From NCBI RefSeq assembly GCF_021325795.1, contig NZ_JAHPZX010000003.1, forward strand, positions 124,001 through 188,000: DNA of 64,000 bases, read 5' to 3'. This stretch comes from Bordetella sp. LUAb4. GTDB lineage: Bacteria; Pseudomonadota; Gammaproteobacteria; Burkholderiales; Burkholderiaceae_B. The notes below the pieces were generated by a model. It saw only the letters and a program-made list of their open reading frames with translations. It ran no database searches and was not told where the DNA came from. Positions 1 through 9,456 of this stretch are shown piece after piece (position 1 is the first letter of the stretch; the number at the start of each line of letters is the position of its first letter). A program made the translations under genes and the position numbers.

Positions 1-2
1 AG

Positions 3-389
3 GTCGAGGACAACCTGTCCGCCCTGCGCGTGCTGGCCGACGAAAGCGTGGCCCAGGACCAGGCGGTGCAGGCTTCGCGGCTGGCGGAGCAGTTGGCCTT
101 GACGCAGTACCGCGCCGGCACCGTGACGTACCTCAACGTGGTGACCGCGCAATACCTGACCCTTTCCAATGAGCGCAGCGCGGTCCAGTTGCTGGGCCGT
201 CAGCTGGTCGCCAGCGTGGGCTTGATCAAGGCCACGGGCGGCGGCTGGAGCACCGCGCAACTGCAGGCAGGGACCGACCCAAGCCCGGCTCCGAGCGCAA
301 GCGCAAGCCCGACCCCGACCGCAACAGCAAACCCGACCCCTGTCGTTTCCGCCACGGCCGCGCCGGCCGGGCAAACGCAACCAGACTGA
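3..389 (+). CDS. TolC/NodT-family outer-membrane efflux channel, C-terminal part
   Basis: The window opens inside this gene. The frame is open from base 3 and ends at TGA 387-389, so about 128 C-terminal residues are visible. They include VEDNLSALRVLADE and the RAGTVTYLNVVTAQ helix-strand typical of the second repeat of TolC/NodT outer-membrane channels. The last 40 or so residues are rich in Pro, Ser, Thr and Ala and look like a disordered periplasmic tail. The adaptor gene begins 7 bp downstream on the same strand, so channel, adaptor and pump very probably form one operon and one tripartite exporter. Family assignment is firm; substrate is unknown. Confidence 0.88.
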   Translation, partial: VEDNLSALRVLADESVAQDQAVQASRLAEQLALTQYRAGTVTYLNVVTAQYLTLSNERSAVQLLGRQLVASVGLIKATGGGWSTAQLQAGTDPSPAPSASASPTPTATANPTPVVSATAAPAGQTQPD

Positions 390-395
390 AGAGGC

Positions 396-1652
396 ATGGA
401 CATGGCCAAATCTTCGATTCAGCGCCGCGTGGGCATTACAACCGGCATCGTGGCCCTGGCGGGCCTGAGCGCCGCTTTCTGGGGCATAGACCACAATGCC
501 GCCGCCGATACGCCGGCGGCAGCGGCCCCGCCCGTGGCGGTAACCTCCACCGCGGTCAAGCGCGCCGATGTACCCATCTACCTGACCGGCGTCGGCACCG
601 TCACGCCCAATCAATCGGTCACCATCAAGGCACGCGTGGACGGCCAGCTCGACAAGGTCGCTTTCACCGAAGGCCAGGACGTGACGGCCGGCCAGCTGCT
701 GGCGCAGATCGATCCGCGCACCTTACAGGCGCAACTCGCGCAAGCGCAGGCGCTGCAAGCCAAGGATCAGGCGCAGTTGGCCAATGCCAATCTGGACCTG
801 CAGCGCTACACCCGCTTGAGCAAGGAAGACGCCACCACCCAGCAGACGCTGGATACGCAGCGCGCGCTGGTGGCGCAGCTGGACGCGGCGGTGAAGACCG
901 ACGCCGCCCAGGTGGCCTATGCCAAGGTGCAACTGAGCTTCACCACCATCAGCGCGCCGATCAGCGGCCGCACCGGCGCGCGCCTGGTCGACCAGGGCAA
1001 CATCGTGCATGCGACCGACAGCACCGGGCTGGTGGTGATCAATCAGATCGATCCCATCAGCGTGGTGTTCACGCTGCCCGAAGCGCATGTGCCGGACATC
1101 AACCTGGCCGCGACGCATGACCAGCACGGGCTGCCGGTCACCGCCCTGCGCCGCGACAGCGAGCAGGTGTTGGGCAAGGGCAAGCTGGTGCTGGTCAACA
1201 ACCAGATCGACACCACCAGCGGCACGGTGCAGTTGAAGGCGTCCTTCCCCAATCCGGAGCATCTGCTGTGGCCCGGCCAGTACGTCAACGCCCGCGTGCG
1301 TTTGGGCACGCACACCGGCGCGCTGACGATACCCGCGCCGGCGGTGCAGCGGGGCCAGACCGGCACCTATGTCTACGTCATCGACGAGCACACGGTGGCG
1401 CGCATGCAACCCGTGCACGTGGCCTTGATCCAGGACGGCATGGCCGTCATCGACAAAGGCCTGGCGGCCGGCCAGCGCGTGGTCGTCGACGGCCAATACA
1501 AGCTCAAGCCCGGTGCGCGCACCGTGGAAAGCAAGCCGGCCGCGGCGCCGGCGGCCCGTCGCGATGACCCCACGGAGCTGGCCATGGGATCGCCTATGGT
1601 CTCGGCTATGACACCGGCAGCAACCCCGGCCACCGAGGGAGCGGGTGCATGA
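396..1652 (+). CDS. RND efflux periplasmic adaptor (membrane fusion protein), MdtA-like
   Basis: A 418-residue membrane-fusion protein that should link the inner-membrane pump to the outer-membrane channel. A hydrophobic N-terminal segment (about residues 12-32) can serve as signal or anchor. It is followed by the biotinyl-lipoyl half motif GQDVTAGQLLAQIDPRTL, an Ala/Gln-rich coiled-coil hairpin, the second lipoyl half (SAPISGRTGARLVDQGN), and the beta-barrel and membrane-proximal domains (LWPGQYVNARVRLGT). The C-terminal 40 residues are low-complexity Ala/Pro. The AAGAGG ribosome site sits just before ATG 396. The stop overlaps the pump start by 4 bp (ATGA), indicating translational coupling. 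MdtA is the closest well-known relative. Confidence 0.92.
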   Translation: MDMAKSSIQRRVGITTGIVALAGLSAAFWGIDHNAAADTPAAAAPPVAVTSTAVKRADVPIYLTGVGTVTPNQSVTIKARVDGQLDKVAFTEGQDVTAGQLLAQIDPRTLQAQLAQAQALQAKDQAQLANANLDLQRYTRLSKEDATTQQTLDTQRALVAQLDAAVKTDAAQVAYAKVQLSFTTISAPISGRTGARLVDQGNIVHATDSTGLVVINQIDPISVVFTLPEAHVPDINLAATHDQHGLPVTALRRDSEQVLGKGKLVLVNNQIDTTSGTVQLKASFPNPEHLLWPGQYVNARVRLGTHTGALTIPAPAVQRGQTGTYVYVIDEHTVARMQPVHVALIQDGMAVIDKGLAAGQRVVVDGQYKLKPGARTVESKPAAAPAARRDDPTELAMGSPMVSAMTPAATPATEGAGA

Positions 1653-4600
1653 GTATTTCCGCAGCATTCATCAAGCGCCCGATCGGTACTTCGCTGCTGG
1701 CGCTTGCCATCCTGCTGGTAGGGATAGCCGCGTGGCCCTTGTTGCCCGTGGCGCCCTTGCCGCAGGTGGATTTCCCCACCATCCAGGTGACGGTCAACCT
1801 GCCGGGGGGCAGTCCGGAAACCATGGCGTCCAACGTGGCGCAACCGCTGGAACGGCAGTTCTCTCTCATCGCCGGCCTGTCGCAGATGACGTCGACCAGT
1901 GCCCAGAGCCAGACCCAGATCACGCTGCAGTTCGACCTCAACCGCAGCATCGAATCGGCTGCCGTGGACGTGCAGGCGGCCATCAACGCGTCATCCGGAC
2001 AACTGCCTTCCAACCTGCCGCAGGCACCCACCTTCCGCAAGGTGAATCCGGCCGATGCGCCCATCCTGCTGCTGGCGGTGCAGTCCGACACCCTTCCCCT
2101 GACGGAAGTCAACGACTACGCCGACAACATCCTGGCGCAGCAGATTTCGCAGATCGCCGGCGTCGGCCTGGTCAATATCGCCGGACAGCAGAAGCCGGCC
2201 GTGCGCATCCAGGTCGATCCCGACCGCTTGAAGTCCCTCAACCTGAGCCTGGAAGACCTGCGCGGCGTCATCGCCAATACCACCGTCAACCAGCCCAAGG
2301 GCACGGTGGACGGTCCCGCGCAAAGCTTCACCACCTATACCAATGACCAGCTGACCAAGGCCTCGCAGTGGAACGACATGGTGCTGGCCTACCGCAACGG
2401 CGCGCCCATCCGCGTGCGCGACGTCGGCGTGGCGGTGGATGGTCCGGAAAACAACAAGCTGGCGGCCTGGGCCTATGCCGGCGCCGCTGCACCGCCGGGC
2501 GAAGGTATCACCAACGGGCGCTCCATCGTGCTGCAGATCAGCAAGCAGCCAGGCGCCAACGTTCTTGAAACCGTGGATGCGATCCAGGCCGCGCTGCCGC
2601 GCTTGCGCGCCGCCATCCCGCCGTCGGTGTCGGTCAACACGGTGATCGATCGCACGCAGAACATCCGCGCGTCCGTCAAGGACGTCGAATTCACCCTGCT
2701 GCTGACCATCGCCCTGGTGGTGGTCGTCATCTTCATGTTCCTGCGCAACGTGGCGGCCACGGTGATCCCCTGCATCACCGTACCGCTGGCCCTCCTGGGC
2801 ACGGCCGGCGTCATGTATGTGCTGGGCTACAGCCTGGACAACCTGTCCTTGATGGCGCTGACGATCGCGGTGGGCTTCGTGGTGGACGATGCCATCGTGA
2901 TGCTGGAGAACATCTATCGCCATATCGAGGACGGCATGCCGCCCTTGCAGGCGGCCTACCAGGGCGCGGGCGAAATCGGCTTCACCATCATGTCCATTTC
3001 AGTGTCGCTGATCGCCGTGTTCATTCCGCTGCTGCTGATGGGCGGCATCGTCGGCCGCCTGTTCCGCGAGTTCGCCGTGACGGTGACGCTGACCATCGTG
3101 GTGTCGGTGCTGATTTCACTGACGTTGACGCCCATGCTGTGTTCCCGTTATCTGAAGAACCACAGCCACGGCCATCAGCAAGGCCGTCTGGGCCGCCTGT
3201 TCGAGGCCGGCTTCGACGCCATGCTCAACGGCTACAAGCGTGGCCTGAAAGTCGTGCTGCGCCATCAGTTCATCACCCTGATGACTTTCTTCGCGACGCT
3301 GGTGGTGACGGCGCTGATGTTCATCACCATTCCCAAGGGCTTCTTTCCGCAACAGGACACGGGCTATATCTTCGGCTTCGCGCAGTCGGCGCAGGATTCG
3401 TCGTTCACGGCAATGAACGCGCGCATGATCGCGCTGGCCGACGTGGTGCGCCAGGACCCGGACGTCGTCGCCTTCGGCATGAACGGCAATCAGTCGCAGT
3501 ACAACACCGGCAACTTCTATATCAACCTGCGCTCCAAGGAAGATGGCCGCACGGCCAGCGCCGATGAAGTGATCCGCCGTCTGCGTCCCAAGCTGGCGCA
3601 CGTGCAGGGCGCGACGCTGTACATGCAGGCGGGCCAGGACATCAACGTCGGCGGCCGGCTCTCGCGCACGCAATACCAATACACACTGACCGATTCCAAC
3701 CTGGACGAATTGAACGAGTGGGCTCCCAAGCTGGCCACGCGTCTTGGCGAATTGCCGCAATTGGCGGATGTCGCCTCGGACCAGCAGAATGCCGCGCCCA
3801 CCGCCACGCTGGCGATCGACCGGGATCGCGCCAGCAGTTTCGGCTTCACGCCCGCGCTGATCGACGCGACGATCTACGACGCAATCGGGCAACGCCAGGT
3901 GGCGCAGTATTTCACCCAGCTCAACAGCTATCACGTGGTGCTGGAAGTGACACCGGCCCTGCAGAAGGATCCCGACATCTTCAGCAAGCTGTACCTGACG
4001 TCGCCGCTGACCAATCAGCAAGTGCCCTTGTCGACCTTCGTGCGCGTGGACACGGAGAAGACCGGCTACCTGGCCATCAACCACCAGGGGCAGTTTCCCG
4101 CGGTGACGCTGTCCTTCAACCTGGCGCCCGGCGCGTCGCTGGGCCAGGCCACGCAGGCGATCGATCAAGCCAAGGCGGAAATGGGCGTGCCGGGCACGGT
4201 GATCGGCTCGTTCCAGGGCGCGGCGCGTGCGTTTGGCGATTCGCTGCGCTCGCAACCCTATCTGATCGCGGCCGCGCTGATCGCCGTGTACATCGTGTTG
4301 GGCTTGCTGTACGAAAGCTATATCCATCCCATCACCATTCTGTCGACACTGCCCTCGGCCGGCCTGGGCGCCTTGCTGATCCTGCGCGCGGGCGGTTACG
4401 ACCTGTCGGTGATCGCCTTGATCGGCATCATCCTGCTGATCGGCATCGTCAAGAAGAACGGCATCATGATGATCGACTTCGCCCTGCACGCCGAACGCGA
4501 ACGCGGCATGGCGCCTGTCGATGCCATCTACGAAGCCTGCGTGCTGCGCTTTCGCCCCATCATCATGACCACCATGTGCGCGCTGCTGGGCGGCCTGCCG

Positions 4601-4843
4601 CTGATGCTGAGCCACGGCCAGGGCGCCGAACTGCGCCGCCCGCTGGGCTATGCGATGGTGGGTGGCCTGCTGGTGTCCCAGGTGTTGACGCTGTTTTCCA
4701 CGCCGGTGGTCTATCTGTATCTGGATCGCGCGCATTATTGGTATATGAATCGCAAGAAGGCACGGGCCGCCCGGCGCCGTGAGGCTGGGGCCCAGGACAC
4801 CGAAGGCGAGGCGCTGCCGCAGCCGGCGGCGGCGCGTGAATGA
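1649..4843 (+). CDS. RND multidrug efflux permease, MdtB/MdtC-like
   Basis: A 1064-residue inner-membrane proton/drug antiporter of the HAE1 RND class, the usual length for the family. The N-terminal run FIKRPIGTSLLALAILLVG and PVAPLPQVDFPTIQV is characteristic of MdtB/MdtC. TM4 carries the proton-relay aspartate pair in VGFVVDDAIVMLENI, and TM10 carries the lysine in GIVKKNGIMMIDFALHAE. Two large periplasmic loops lie between TM1-2 and TM7-8. Only one permease is present here, whereas enterobacterial mdtABC has two (B and C), so this pump is probably homotrimeric. It overlaps the adaptor gene by 4 bp. Substrate cannot be read from sequence; MdtC relatives export bile salts, novobiocin and other amphiphiles. 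Confidence 0.94.
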   Translation: MSISAAFIKRPIGTSLLALAILLVGIAAWPLLPVAPLPQVDFPTIQVTVNLPGGSPETMASNVAQPLERQFSLIAGLSQMTSTSAQSQTQITLQFDLNRSIESAAVDVQAAINASSGQLPSNLPQAPTFRKVNPADAPILLLAVQSDTLPLTEVNDYADNILAQQISQIAGVGLVNIAGQQKPAVRIQVDPDRLKSLNLSLEDLRGVIANTTVNQPKGTVDGPAQSFTTYTNDQLTKASQWNDMVLAYRNGAPIRVRDVGVAVDGPENNKLAAWAYAGAAAPPGEGITNGRSIVLQISKQPGANVLETVDAIQAALPRLRAAIPPSVSVNTVIDRTQNIRASVKDVEFTLLLTIALVVVVIFMFLRNVAATVIPCITVPLALLGTAGVMYVLGYSLDNLSLMALTIAVGFVVDDAIVMLENIYRHIEDGMPPLQAAYQGAGEIGFTIMSISVSLIAVFIPLLLMGGIVGRLFREFAVTVTLTIVVSVLISLTLTPMLCSRYLKNHSHGHQQGRLGRLFEAGFDAMLNGYKRGLKVVLRHQFITLMTFFATLVVTALMFITIPKGFFPQQDTGYIFGFAQSAQDSSFTAMNARMIALADVVRQDPDVVAFGMNGNQSQYNTGNFYINLRSKEDGRTASADEVIRRLRPKLAHVQGATLYMQAGQDINVGGRLSRTQYQYTLTDSNLDELNEWAPKLATRLGELPQLADVASDQQNAAPTATLAIDRDRASSFGFTPALIDATIYDAIGQRQVAQYFTQLNSYHVVLEVTPALQKDPDIFSKLYLTSPLTNQQVPLSTFVRVDTEKTGYLAINHQGQFPAVTLSFNLAPGASLGQATQAIDQAKAEMGVPGTVIGSFQGAARAFGDSLRSQPYLIAAALIAVYIVLGLLYESYIHPITILSTLPSAGLGALLILRAGGYDLSVIALIGIILLIGIVKKNGIMMIDFALHAERERGMAPVDAIYEACVLRFRPIIMTTMCALLGGLPLMLSHGQGAELRRPLGYAMVGGLLVSQVLTLFSTPVVYLYLDRAHYWYMNRKKARAARRREAGAQDTEGEALPQPAAARE

Positions 4844-4856
4844 CGCGCGAATGAAA

Positions 4857-4880
4857 ATCCGGTGCGCGAGCGCGCCGGAT
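4857..4880. other. GC-rich hairpin between pump gene and response-regulator gene
   Basis: An 11-bp inverted repeat (ATCCGGTGCGC / GCGCGCCGGAT, one G-T wobble) lies 14 bp after the pump stop and 46 bp before the response-regulator start. There is no T-run after it, so it is not a standard intrinsic terminator. It could lower read-through from the pump operon into the regulator genes or stabilise the pump mRNA end. Confidence 0.35.
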
Positions 4881-4926
4881 CCTTGCCGTGAATAACAGGT
4901 AAAGTGAGCCTCCGGAGCCCACCAAC

Positions 4927-5610
4927 ATGAAAATCCTGATCGTCGAAGACGAAGCCAAGACCGCCGATTATCTGCACAAAGGCCTGACCGAGCAGGGCTG
5001 CGCGGTGGACGTGGCCAACAATGGCATCGACGGGCGGCATCTGGCCACGGAACTGGACTATGACGTCATCGTGCTCGACGCCATGCTGCCCGGCATGGAT
5101 GGCTTCGAAGTGCTGCGGGCCTTGCGCAAGACGCGGCAGACGCCGGTCATCATGCTCACCGCGCGTGACGGCCTGGACGACCGCATCAAGGGCCTGCAGG
5201 ATGGTGCCGACGACTATCTGGTCAAGCCGTTTTCCTTTCTCGAATTGCTGGCGCGACTGCAGGCGCTGACGCGGCGCGGGCGCGCGCAGGAGCCGATGCA
5301 GCTGCGCATCGGCGACTTGCAGATCGACCTGGCCAGCCGCAAAGCGCAGCGCGGCGGCGTGCGCATCGACCTCACGGCCAAGGAGTTCGCGCTGCTGGCG
5401 GTGCTGGCGCGGCGCAAGGGCGAGATCCTGTCCAAGACCGCCATCGCCGAACTGGTGTGGGACATGAACTTCGACAGCAACGTCAACGTGGTGGAGGTGG
5501 CCATCAAGCGGCTGCGCGCCAAGATCGATGGACCCTTCGCCACGCGGCTGCTGCACACTATCCGCGGCATGGGCTATGTGCTGGAACAACGCGAAGGCGA
5601 GACAGCGTGA
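4927..5610 (+). CDS. OmpR/CusR-type response regulator (heavy-metal subfamily)
   Basis: A 227-residue response regulator. The receiver domain (1-115) starts [16 protein letters not shown] and carries the phosphoacceptor Asp51 in [12 protein letters not shown] and the conserved Lys in [10 protein letters not shown]. The C-terminal winged helix (about 128-222) has the OmpR-type [20 protein letters not shown] and the recognition region [16 protein letters not shown]. The sequence belongs to the CusR/CopR/IrlR branch, which usually responds to copper, silver or other metals. It overlaps the sensor kinase start by GTGA and lies directly behind a multidrug-type RND operon, so it probably controls that pump. 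A stimulus other than metal is possible. Confidence 0.93.
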   Translation: MKILIVEDEAKTADYLHKGLTEQGCAVDVANNGIDGRHLATELDYDVIVLDAMLPGMDGFEVLRALRKTRQTPVIMLTARDGLDDRIKGLQDGADDYLVKPFSFLELLARLQALTRRGRAQEPMQLRIGDLQIDLASRKAQRGGVRIDLTAKEFALLAVLARRKGEILSKTAIAELVWDMNFDSNVNVVEVAIKRLRAKIDGPFATRLLHTIRGMGYVLEQREGETA

Positions 5611-6980
5611 AGCGTTCCCTCACCACCCGTCTGGCGGCCATGTTCGCCCTGGTCGCGGTGGTTGCGTTCACCTTGATCGGCGCGGCGCTGTATGCGGTGT
5701 TGCACCGCGAACTGGTGCGCCAGCAAATGGACGTGCTGAGCACCACTTCCGGCGAGATGATGTTTTCCCTGACGCGCATGGGCACGGCGGAACGCTGGGC
5801 GCGCGGCATGGCCAAGATGGATACGCTGACGCCGGCGGACGGCAGCCTGCGTTTCTGGGTGGTCAGCCCCGATCCGCACTTCAGCTACGGCAAGGACGCG
5901 GCCGAACTGGCCAGCATCGCTGAACTGGACGAAGGCTACGACGAAGTGTTGTTGCCCGGTCGCGACCGGCCCATGCGCACCTTTGCCCGCACCGTCGATG
6001 CGCTGGAGCAGCGCCCCGCGGTGAAATTCGTCGTCGGCATCGCCACCGAACCTTATCTGCACACGCTGCACACGTTCGTGATCGCGCTGGCCGCGCTGCT
6101 GCTGGCGGCGGTGCTGGTGATCATGCTGTTGTGCCAGTGGATGGCGTCAGTGGGCCTGCGGCCGCTCAAGCGCCTGTCCAGCGAGGCGCAGCAGATCAGT
6201 CCGGCCCATCCCACGCAGCGTCTGCAGGCGGCCAGCCTGCCCGTGGAACTGGACGACCTGGCGCATACCTTCAACGGCGCGCTGGACCGCCTGCAATCGG
6301 CCTATACGCAGCTGGAAGCCTTCAATGCGGATGTCGCGCATGAGCTGCGCACGCCCTTGACCAATCTGATCGGCCAGACGCAGGTGGCGCTGGCGCGTCC
6401 GCGCGGGGTGCAGGAATTGGAAGAGACCCTGCAATCGAACCTGGAGGAACTGGATCGGCTGCGCGCCATCGTCAATGACATGCTGTTCCTGGCGCGTGCC
6501 GATCGCGGGGAAGCGGCCACGGGCCTGGTCAACACGGTGGTGGCCGACGAGGTGGACAAGACCATCGAATTCTTCGAGTTCGTGCTGGACGACCTGGGAC
6601 TGACCGTGGCGGTCGAAGGTGATATCGACGCCGTGGCGCCCATGGATCGCGCCCTGTTCCGGCGCGCGGTCACCAATCTGCTGCAGAACGCCATTCAGCA
6701 CACCCGTGGCGGCACGCGCATCGTCGTGCGGCTGGAACGCCTGGAGGGCGGCGTCAGCGTCGCCATTTCCAATCCGGGCGATCCCATCGACGCGGCGCAT
6801 CTGCCGCGCTTGTTCGATCGCTTCTACCGCGTCGATGCCGCGCGCAACGACCATGGCGCCGCCCATGGCCATGGGTTGGGACTGGCCATCGTCAAGGCCG
6901 TCGCCAGCATGCACGGCGGCCGCGTCTTCGCCGTCAGCGCCGACGGCAACACCGCGATCGGCTTCAACCTGCCCCGCTAG
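5607..6980 (+). CDS. CusS-type membrane sensor histidine kinase
   Basis: The 457-residue partner of the response regulator. I start it at GTG 5607, which overlaps the regulator stop; the frame is open further upstream, but only inside the regulator gene. TM1 lies near residues 12-32 and a second TM near 155-180, with a periplasmic sensor loop of about 120 residues between them. A HAMP linker follows, then the HisKA box [18 protein letters not shown] with the phospho-His near residue 245. The ATPase domain has the N box [10 protein letters not shown] and the G2 box [19 protein letters not shown]. The organisation is that of heavy-metal sensor kinases. The small overlap with the regulator indicates co-translation. 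Confidence 0.92.
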   Translation: MKRSLTTRLAAMFALVAVVAFTLIGAALYAVLHRELVRQQMDVLSTTSGEMMFSLTRMGTAERWARGMAKMDTLTPADGSLRFWVVSPDPHFSYGKDAAELASIAELDEGYDEVLLPGRDRPMRTFARTVDALEQRPAVKFVVGIATEPYLHTLHTFVIALAALLLAAVLVIMLLCQWMASVGLRPLKRLSSEAQQISPAHPTQRLQAASLPVELDDLAHTFNGALDRLQSAYTQLEAFNADVAHELRTPLTNLIGQTQVALARPRGVQELEETLQSNLEELDRLRAIVNDMLFLARADRGEAATGLVNTVVADEVDKTIEFFEFVLDDLGLTVAVEGDIDAVAPMDRALFRRAVTNLLQNAIQHTRGGTRIVVRLERLEGGVSVAISNPGDPIDAAHLPRLFDRFYRVDAARNDHGAAHGHGLGLAIVKAVASMHGGRVFAVSADGNTAIGFNLPR

Positions 6981-6984
6981 CGAG

Positions 6985-7272
6985 CTACAGCTGCTGAAAG
7001 CTGCGGAACCGCTTTTCGATGAACTGGCGTTCGGAATCGATCCCGCGCACGATCGCCCCCGGGGGCCCGCGGCCCAGCCATTCCAGCATGGCATCGACCT
7101 GCTCGGTCGTGCCCTGTACCAGCGCTTCGACCGAACCGTCCTCCAGGTTCTGCACCCAGCCGGTGGCCCCGACCATATGGGCCCGCCTGACGGTGGACAT
7201 GCGGAAGCCCACGCCTTGCACTTTGCCGCGGATGTGGACGTGGATGGTTTCGATATGGGGATCGCTGGCCAT
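6985..7272 (-). CDS. acyP: acylphosphatase
   Basis: A 95-residue cytosolic acylphosphatase, which hydrolyses the carboxyl-phosphate bond of acyl phosphates. The family loop GKVQGVGFR holds the phosphate-binding Arg24, and Asn42 in TGWVQNLEDGSVEA orients the water. I chose ATG 7272 because it gives the normal family length; a TTG four codons upstream is possible, and neither has a clear ribosome site. The 3' end lies 4 bp from the convergent sensor-kinase stop, so this gene is not part of the efflux operon. Confidence 0.93.
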   Translation of the reverse strand: MASDPHIETIHVHIRGKVQGVGFRMSTVRRAHMVGATGWVQNLEDGSVEALVQGTTEQVDAMLEWLGRGPPGAIVRGIDSERQFIEKRFRSFQQL

Positions 7273-7484
7273 TGCAGTATTCAAAACAGGAAACGGATAA
7301 CCCCGTCATTCTTTCATAACCTGGCGGGCCGAGCCCCTCGATACCCCTGCCGGCCGCATTGATTAGTCGCCTGACGGAAATAGTCTAGTCACCCGCGCCG
7401 GGTTTATCCCGCGCCCCGCATTACCTATGCTTAGGCCATCATCAATTCGCCCATTTTTGCTTTTCGGGCAATGGTTTATGCATC

Positions 7485-8390
7485 ATGTCCTCGCTTCATC
7501 AAGGTACCCGCCCGGGTCTCGACGCCGCCGCTTGCGGCCGCATCCCGGCTGATCTTCCCGACCATCCGGCGCCGGCCGTGCGCTTCTATGGCCGGCGCCG
7601 GGCCGACGGTCCCACGCCATTGATCGTCCACTTCCACGGCGGCGCCTTCACCTCGGGCTCGCTGGACAGCGGCGGCAAGGTCGGCACCCTGCTGTCCGGG
7701 GCCGGCGCCGTGGTGCTTTCGGTCGACTACCCCCTGGCGCCCGCCCATCCCTTCCCCGCCGCGGCCGAGGCCGGCTATGCCGTCCTGCAGTGGGCGCATC
7801 GTAACCGCCGCCTGCTGGGGGGGCGTGGCAGTGCGCTGTTCGTGGCCGGCGAGGAAGCCGGCGGCAACATCGCGGCCGCCGTTGCCCTGATGGCGCGTGA
7901 CCGGGGCGGTCCGGAACTGGCTGGCCAGATCCTGCTGTCGCCCATGCTGGACGCCTGTATGGGCACGGCGTCCATGCGCGATGCCCATGCCAGCCAGCAG
8001 GCTGCCCGCTGGGCCGATGGCTGGAAGCAGTATCTGCCCTGTTATTGCGATGCCGCCCACCCGTATGCCGCGCCCCTGGTCAATACCCGCCTGGCTGGCC
8101 TGGCCCCCATGCTGCTGCTGACCGCGCGCGACGACCCGCTACGCGATGAGGCGGTGCATTACGCCCGGCGCGTGCGCCAGGCCGGCGTGGGCGTTACGCA
8201 GGCCATCATCGCTGGCGCCACTGATTGGCCGGACGCGCTCACAGGCGAGGCCGGCAAGCCGGCCGCGTGGGACGACGAAGTTCTGGCACAAGTCTTCACA
8301 TTCCTGATCACCCACCCCCCGGGCGGGGTATCGGCTACTCGGTCTAATGAGGCCGCGGCCATCATCCGATCCGGCACGCTGGAAGACTGA
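7485..8390 (+). CDS. alpha/beta-hydrolase of the acetyl-esterase (HSL) fold, catalytic Ser and His missing
   Basis: A 301-residue protein with the HSL/acetyl-esterase fold. The oxyanion motif HFHGGAF (His51) and the family strand VVLSVDYPLAPAHPFPAA are intact. The nucleophile elbow, normally GDSAGG, reads GEEAGG at residues 122-127, which puts Glu124 in place of Ser. The expected C-terminal His (HGF in relatives) is also absent: the matching region reads IIAGATDWPDAL. The acidic residue region TARDDPLRDEA is kept. The reading frame is clean, so this looks like a maintained pseudo-enzyme or a hydrolase with altered chemistry rather than a decaying gene. Fold assignment is good; activity is doubtful. 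A GGCCGTA/TACGGCC hairpin at 8405-8423 follows the stop. Confidence 0.82.
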   Translation: MSSLHQGTRPGLDAAACGRIPADLPDHPAPAVRFYGRRRADGPTPLIVHFHGGAFTSGSLDSGGKVGTLLSGAGAVVLSVDYPLAPAHPFPAAAEAGYAVLQWAHRNRRLLGGRGSALFVAGEEAGGNIAAAVALMARDRGGPELAGQILLSPMLDACMGTASMRDAHASQQAARWADGWKQYLPCYCDAAHPYAAPLVNTRLAGLAPMLLLTARDDPLRDEAVHYARRVRQAGVGVTQAIIAGATDWPDALTGEAGKPAAWDDEVLAQVFTFLITHPPGGVSATRSNEAAAIIRSGTLED

Positions 8391-8553
8391 GACGGGGCGC
8401 GGATGGCCGTATCAATTACGGCCGTCGCATTAGCTGTGGCATTAGGCGTGACGGGCGATAGTTGCAACAAGAGGCAAGGGCTACCTTAGGGCCTGCCAGC
8501 ACTGGCCGCAACCTTCCGATCCCGGCTGGTTGCTTCAATAGCGGAGCCCCAAG

Positions 8554-9456
8554 GTGAAAGAGCCCCTCCCCCTATCGGCAAACGTGACGTCCGAATACGA
8601 GAAAAACGGATACATCTCTATCGAGACCATGTGTCCGCCAGAAGAAGTGCAGGAGATCCGGCAGACGCTGCTGCGGATGTTCGAGAACCGGACCGGGTAT
8701 AACGAGGGCGCGCAGTACGACTTCTCCGGCCGCGACGATCCGGACAAGCCGCAGACCTTTCCCAGCCTGCACGATCCGTCCCATTACGCGCCCGAATTGC
8801 TCAAGACCCAGTATCACAAGCGGGCGCTGGCGATCGCGCGCCAGCTGCTGGGCGAGGACGCGGCCTTGTATGGCGAGCACGCTTTGCTGAAGCCGGCCCG
8901 GGTGGGGCCGGAGACGCCTTGGCATCAGGACGAGGCCTTCCGTTCGCCGGACTTCGAATACCGCGAGCTGAGCATCTGGCTGGCTTTGCAGCCGGTCGGC
9001 TCCGTCAACGGTTGCATGCAGTTCATTCCGGGGTCGCACAAGCAGGACGTGCTGGAGCATCGCTCGCCCGGCTACGACAAGGCGCTGCATCCGCTCGAGT
9101 GCTGCGCCGATTTTCCGCGCGACCAAGCCGTGCCAGTGCCCCTGCCGGCCGGTGGCTGCACCATCCATGACATGCGCACGCTGCATTACACCGCGCCCAA
9201 TTCCTCGGAAGCGCCGCGGCTGGCCTACATCCTGATCTTCAACGTGCCACCCACCTACAAGCCTGGCCTGCGCGAATTCCCCTGGTTGGAGGGACGCCGC
9301 ACCGACAGCCAGCTGCGCAAGCGCGAGTGGCATCGCCGTGGCGGCATCGCGGTGGAGGTCATGCGGCGCCTGCCGCGCGCACGGCTGACCAATGGCAAGT
9401 GGATGGCGTGGGCCGCCATCCGTGCCGTCAGCAAGGTGTGGAACCGCCCGCGCTGA
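8554..9456 (+). CDS. phytanoyl-CoA dioxygenase (PhyH) family protein
   Basis: A 300-residue member of the PhyH family of Fe(II)/2-oxoglutarate oxygenases. The iron ligands are visible as His124-x-Asp126 in TPWHQDEAF and a distal His in LHYTAPNSSEAPRLAY, whose following Arg should bind 2-oxoglutarate. The motif FIPGSHKQD lies between them, as in other family members. The start is GTG 8554 with GGAG 7 nt upstream. The 3' end overlaps the convergent amidohydrolase gene by 29 bp. Substrate is unknown; relatives act on fatty acyl chains, halogenated intermediates and small secondary metabolites. Confidence 0.86.
   Translation: MKEPLPLSANVTSEYEKNGYISIETMCPPEEVQEIRQTLLRMFENRTGYNEGAQYDFSGRDDPDKPQTFPSLHDPSHYAPELLKTQYHKRALAIARQLLGEDAALYGEHALLKPARVGPETPWHQDEAFRSPDFEYRELSIWLALQPVGSVNGCMQFIPGSHKQDVLEHRSPGYDKALHPLECCADFPRDQAVPVPLPAGGCTIHDMRTLHYTAPNSSEAPRLAYILIFNVPPTYKPGLREFPWLEGRRTDSQLRKREWHRRGGIAVEVMRRLPRARLTNGKWMAWAAIRAVSKVWNRPR

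Noticed and set aside
3116-4735. Long minus-strand open frame (539 codons) inside the RND permease gene
   Set aside because: It is antisense to a strongly conserved gene, is rich in His/Arg/Gln/Gly as expected for the complement of biased codons, and matches no family.
5457-5606. N-terminal extension of the sensor kinase into the response-regulator gene
   Set aside because: The kinase has its normal basic-plus-TM start at GTG 5607 overlapping the regulator stop; the extension is a different frame of the regulator.
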